Assembly (NCBI GenBank): GCA_033675545.1
Contig: JAWDGP010003945.1
Location: 15,001-79,000, forward strand
Direction of reading: 5' to 3'
DNA length: 64,000 bases
Source of the DNA: Elysia crispata
Taxonomy: Eukaryota; Mollusca; Gastropoda; Plakobranchidae
Shown: in pieces, positions 62,875 through 64,000 of the stretch
Layout of the letters: every line of letters starts with the position of its first letter
Position numbering within the stretch: the stretch's first letter is position 1
Translations under genes and position numbers: made by a program
The notes under the pieces: generated by a model
Seen by the model: the letters and a program-made list of their open reading frames with translations, nothing else
Database searches by the model: none
What the model was told of the DNA's origin: nothing

Positions 62875-64000
62875 ACTGTAAGCCTACATATTATAAACAT
62901 AATTTTTCATAGGTGTCATATTTACTTTGACGAATGAGATTTCAATGCTTACCTTGAAAGCTTAAAGTTCTGAATCTCAAGCGCTTTTTTTTTTTTTTTT
63001 TTTTTTGTTGAGTTTAAATTCCTCTAGTAAATACCTTCACTGACAAACTCACTTCTTAGGGAATTTAAGGCGATGTTCTACTTTTCAAGCCTTCTCTGGG
63101 TGGCAAGGCCGCGGTGCCGATGCAACTATAAGTCAAGAGTTCACAAAAGGCACGTTATTTTCGACCATTTTAAATCAAAACCTACTCGTAAACATTTCTG
63201 GAATCACATAAAAACTTTACATAAGCAGTTTTAGGTGCTGAAGTGGCTGAAGAATCTGTCCCAAGGAGAATAGGGACAGAACAGGAATGGTGAAGTATTT
63301 TAGAGAATGACGTCACTGCTCCTCCTAAACAGCTCTGGGACACTTGGGAACTTTTATCTTCTTTACATTAAGATGTAAGTTTCACCCAGAGAACATTTGT
63401 GAATACTCACAAACAAAATTCCAAAGTCCGACATAACTCTCTAAGAATGCACAAGAAATGTAAGGTAAAGCTGCTGGGTAGAATTAGCATTTTCGACACT
63501 AAAGGCCATAGTATTCATTACCATTTTAAACTGAACATAATTTCTGCATTTAAGTCTTTATGAGGATAATTATCTAGTCTGTCAAGTTGGAGCGGTGTGT
63601 CCTCACTGCACACACAATGGAGCCTGGAAGGTCCGAGCGTCCTGAGTGTCTGACGATACGAGGAGGACATTTTGAAACATCAGACGGAACCTGGGAGAGT
63701 TTCTTGTCACACGTCTGTGCCATCTGAGACAGTTTCGTGGTAACATCATGGGTGATGCATAGTACGCTTACACCGCTCTAAACGCACTAAAACTTTGGTG
63801 AAAAGAAACAGATCCACACGAGAGACAAAACTTACGATCGACGGATGCTAGAAGGTCAACACAATACATGTCTTGGTTTCATAGAACCAAAGCCTTTCAA
63901 AGTTCTGGTGAATGGGACGAGTTGACAACTAGTTCAGTCAGTTAACTAAATAAAACTGAGACAAAAAAAATAACGTAGAGGGGAAAAACTGAAGCCATAT
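62875..64000. other. Non-coding DNA at the window end
   Basis: A poly(T) run near 62985-63006 and otherwise unique AT-rich sequence. No coding exon, RNA gene or array recognised. Confidence 0.4.

Overview
The window looks like nuclear DNA of a lophotrochozoan animal, most likely a shelled mollusc and probably a gastropod. Genes are split into many short exons (32-343 nt) with GT-AG introns, the DNA is AT-rich and loaded with (CT)n, (CTAT)n, (GTA)n and minisatellite arrays, and both recognisable genes encode secreted proteins with the domain order von Willebrand A (VWA), chitin-binding type 2 (peritrophin), laminin-G-like (LamG). That order is the hallmark of the mollusc shell-matrix proteins Pif and BMSP. 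The species cannot be fixed from sequence alone.

Layout. (1) 1-19649, plus strand: gene A, a Pif/BMSP-like gene entered inside its VWA domain. Fifteen exons were placed by reading frame, splice sites and phase; together they give 623 codons plus a stop without a phase conflict. Its second visible intron (1015-5833) is filled by a 37-40 bp minisatellite that starts exactly at the splice donor. Its intron at 12165-14545 carries a dead Merlin (IS1595-like) DNA transposon and a hairpin element. (2) 19650-21459: the gap between the two stop codons, with a poly(A) signal for each gene. (3) 38871-21460, minus strand: gene B, a complete Pif/BMSP-like gene of 18 coding exons (882 aa) with signal peptide, two tandem VWA domains, three cysteine-rich chitin-binding-like modules and a LamG-like end. 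A and B are convergent, tail to tail. A 5' UTR splice acceptor and a possible non-coding first exon near 42.1 kb lie upstream of B. (4) 42.3-64 kb: no gene recognised. It holds a 4.8 kb array of a 21 bp repeat (49.15-53.91 kb), microsatellites, eroded repeats and a decayed LINE reverse transcriptase on the minus strand at 62.25-62.87 kb.

How the genes may work together (inference from family): both products should be secreted into the shell-forming extracellular space, where chitin-binding modules anchor to chitin and VWA/LamG modules bind other matrix proteins or mineral. The shared phase pattern of the CBD-LamG halves points to common ancestry of A and B; the different exon structure of their VWA parts points to an old split. 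All three VWA domains lack the late aspartate of the metal site. Most other open frames in the window are products of low-complexity repeats and are not listed as genes.
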